This document shows, one piece after another, positions 63,709 to 64,000 of a DNA stretch of 64,000 nucleotides. Positions within the stretch are counted from its first letter, which is position 1. Each line of letters begins with the position of its first letter. The notes beneath the pieces are model-generated. The model was not told the origin of the DNA. It ran no database searches and saw nothing but the letters and a program-made list of their open reading frames with translations. The translations under genes and the position numbers were made by a program. Source of the stretch: Methylotenera oryzisoli (lineage in GTDB: Bacteria; Pseudomonadota; Gammaproteobacteria; Burkholderiales; Methylophilaceae); assembly GCA_945881735.1 (NCBI GenBank), contig CAMCVF010000010.1:1-64000 (forward strand), read 5' to 3'.

Positions 63709-64000
63709 ATGATATTGAGCTTTTATAAGGGCCCCAATAGGCATATCACTTCGCGCTTCGTTCAAATGAAACCAGTTCTCATGCAACTAGTATGCGGATG
63801 GTTTGCGCTTTGCGATATTCTATTAGTTGGCCCAATTAACATATTTTTAACCCTCAGATTCAGGTTAAGTGAGTTTTTTAATTTTTATAACTCATTGTTT
63901 TTATTTGCTTTGTCTGCGACCACAGTCGCCTTAATTACTATTTATGATATGTGTAAAGCCGTTGATCGCGGCATGTCAATGGGTGACATTAAGTTATTAG
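63709..64000 (+). CDS. Chimeric open frame: hydrophobic N-terminus fused to a MoaC C-terminus (runs off the window)
   Basis: From ATG 63709 there are 97 open codons to the window edge. Residues 1-65 are unfamiliar and hydrophobic ([20 protein letters not shown], then [10 protein letters not shown]). From residue 66 the frame reads [20 protein letters not shown] and on, in register with MoaC, where moaC itself has [20 protein letters not shown]. The DNA is almost identical to moaC only from 63935. Upstream of that only the protein pattern is similar. It could be a remnant of a second moaC allele or an accidental fusion at an insertion junction. Expression is doubtful. Confidence 0.5.
   Translation, partial: MILSFYKGPNRHITSRFVQMKPVLMQLVCGWFALCDILLVGPINIFLTLRFRLSEFFNFYNSLFLFALSATTVALITIYDMCKAVDRGMSMGDIKLL
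63935..64000 (+). repeat. Direct repeat, right copy (second moaC 3' end)
   Basis: This is 66 bp with one mismatch to 62102-62167, cut by the window end, so the full repeat may be longer. With the left copy it brackets about 1.77 kb of accessory DNA. Confidence 0.85.

Overview
The window is chromosomal DNA of a low-GC betaproteobacterial methylotroph, most likely a member of the Methylophilaceae (Methylotenera or Methylophilus type). The taxonomic pointers are a 3-hexulose-6-phosphate synthase (hps) gene of the ribulose monophosphate pathway, the betaproteobacterial gene order mla - ABC exporter - ibaG - grxD - murA - hisGDC - hisBHAFIE - hinT, system II (ResB/CcsB) cytochrome c maturation, and short AT-rich intergenic gaps. 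The assignment is an inference from gene content; no rRNA or tRNA gene is visible.

Layout. 1-16 kb (minus strand): an envelope lipid transport operon (mlaFEDCB), an ABC exporter, ibaG/grxD/murA and the complete histidine pathway, interrupted between hisC and hisB by hps. The HPS protein carries an unexpected C-terminal transmembrane helix and an acidic Ala/Pro/Glu tail. 15.3-18 kb: a single prepilin gene behind a sigma-54 promoter, divergent from an orphan membrane histidine kinase. 18-22 kb: ccsB, resB and a diheme cytochrome c4. 22-30.5 kb: engB, a cupin protein, trmB, a MidA-family methyltransferase, a pteridine reductase-like SDR, a decayed EAL-domain gene, ttcA and topA. 30.5-37.6 kb: a PBP7-type endopeptidase, gcvH, a coiled-coil protein, holC, pepA and lptFG. 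37.6-43.2 kb: an ECF sigma factor operon (sigma - DUF3619 - DUF3106, then an RDD protein) and the pilSR two-component system. 43-49 kb: a Ca2+/Na+ antiporter, ampD and an RND efflux adaptor/pump pair with an unusual insertion in the pump. 49-62.2 kb: GNAT, DAACS transporter, rRNA methyltransferase, two tandem DUF3108 proteins, purM, a PerM-type protein, hda, an FAD dehydrogenase, orphan soxYZ, a BepA-type protease and moaC.

62.2-64 kb is accessory DNA. The last third of moaC is followed by an IS3-family transposase remnant and a zinc-ribbon methyltransferase gene. It ends, at the window edge, in a second copy of the moaC 3' end (66 bp, one mismatch). That second copy is fused in frame to an unrelated hydrophobic reading frame. 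This looks like one end of, or the whole of, an element inserted at the moaC 3' end.

How the genes work together: the his operon and hps both draw on the ribose-phosphate pool (PRPP and ribulose 5-phosphate). PilS/PilR with sigma-54 plausibly control the prepilin at 15.4 kb. Mla, LptFG, MurA, AmpD, BepA and PBP7 form a strong envelope-maintenance set.
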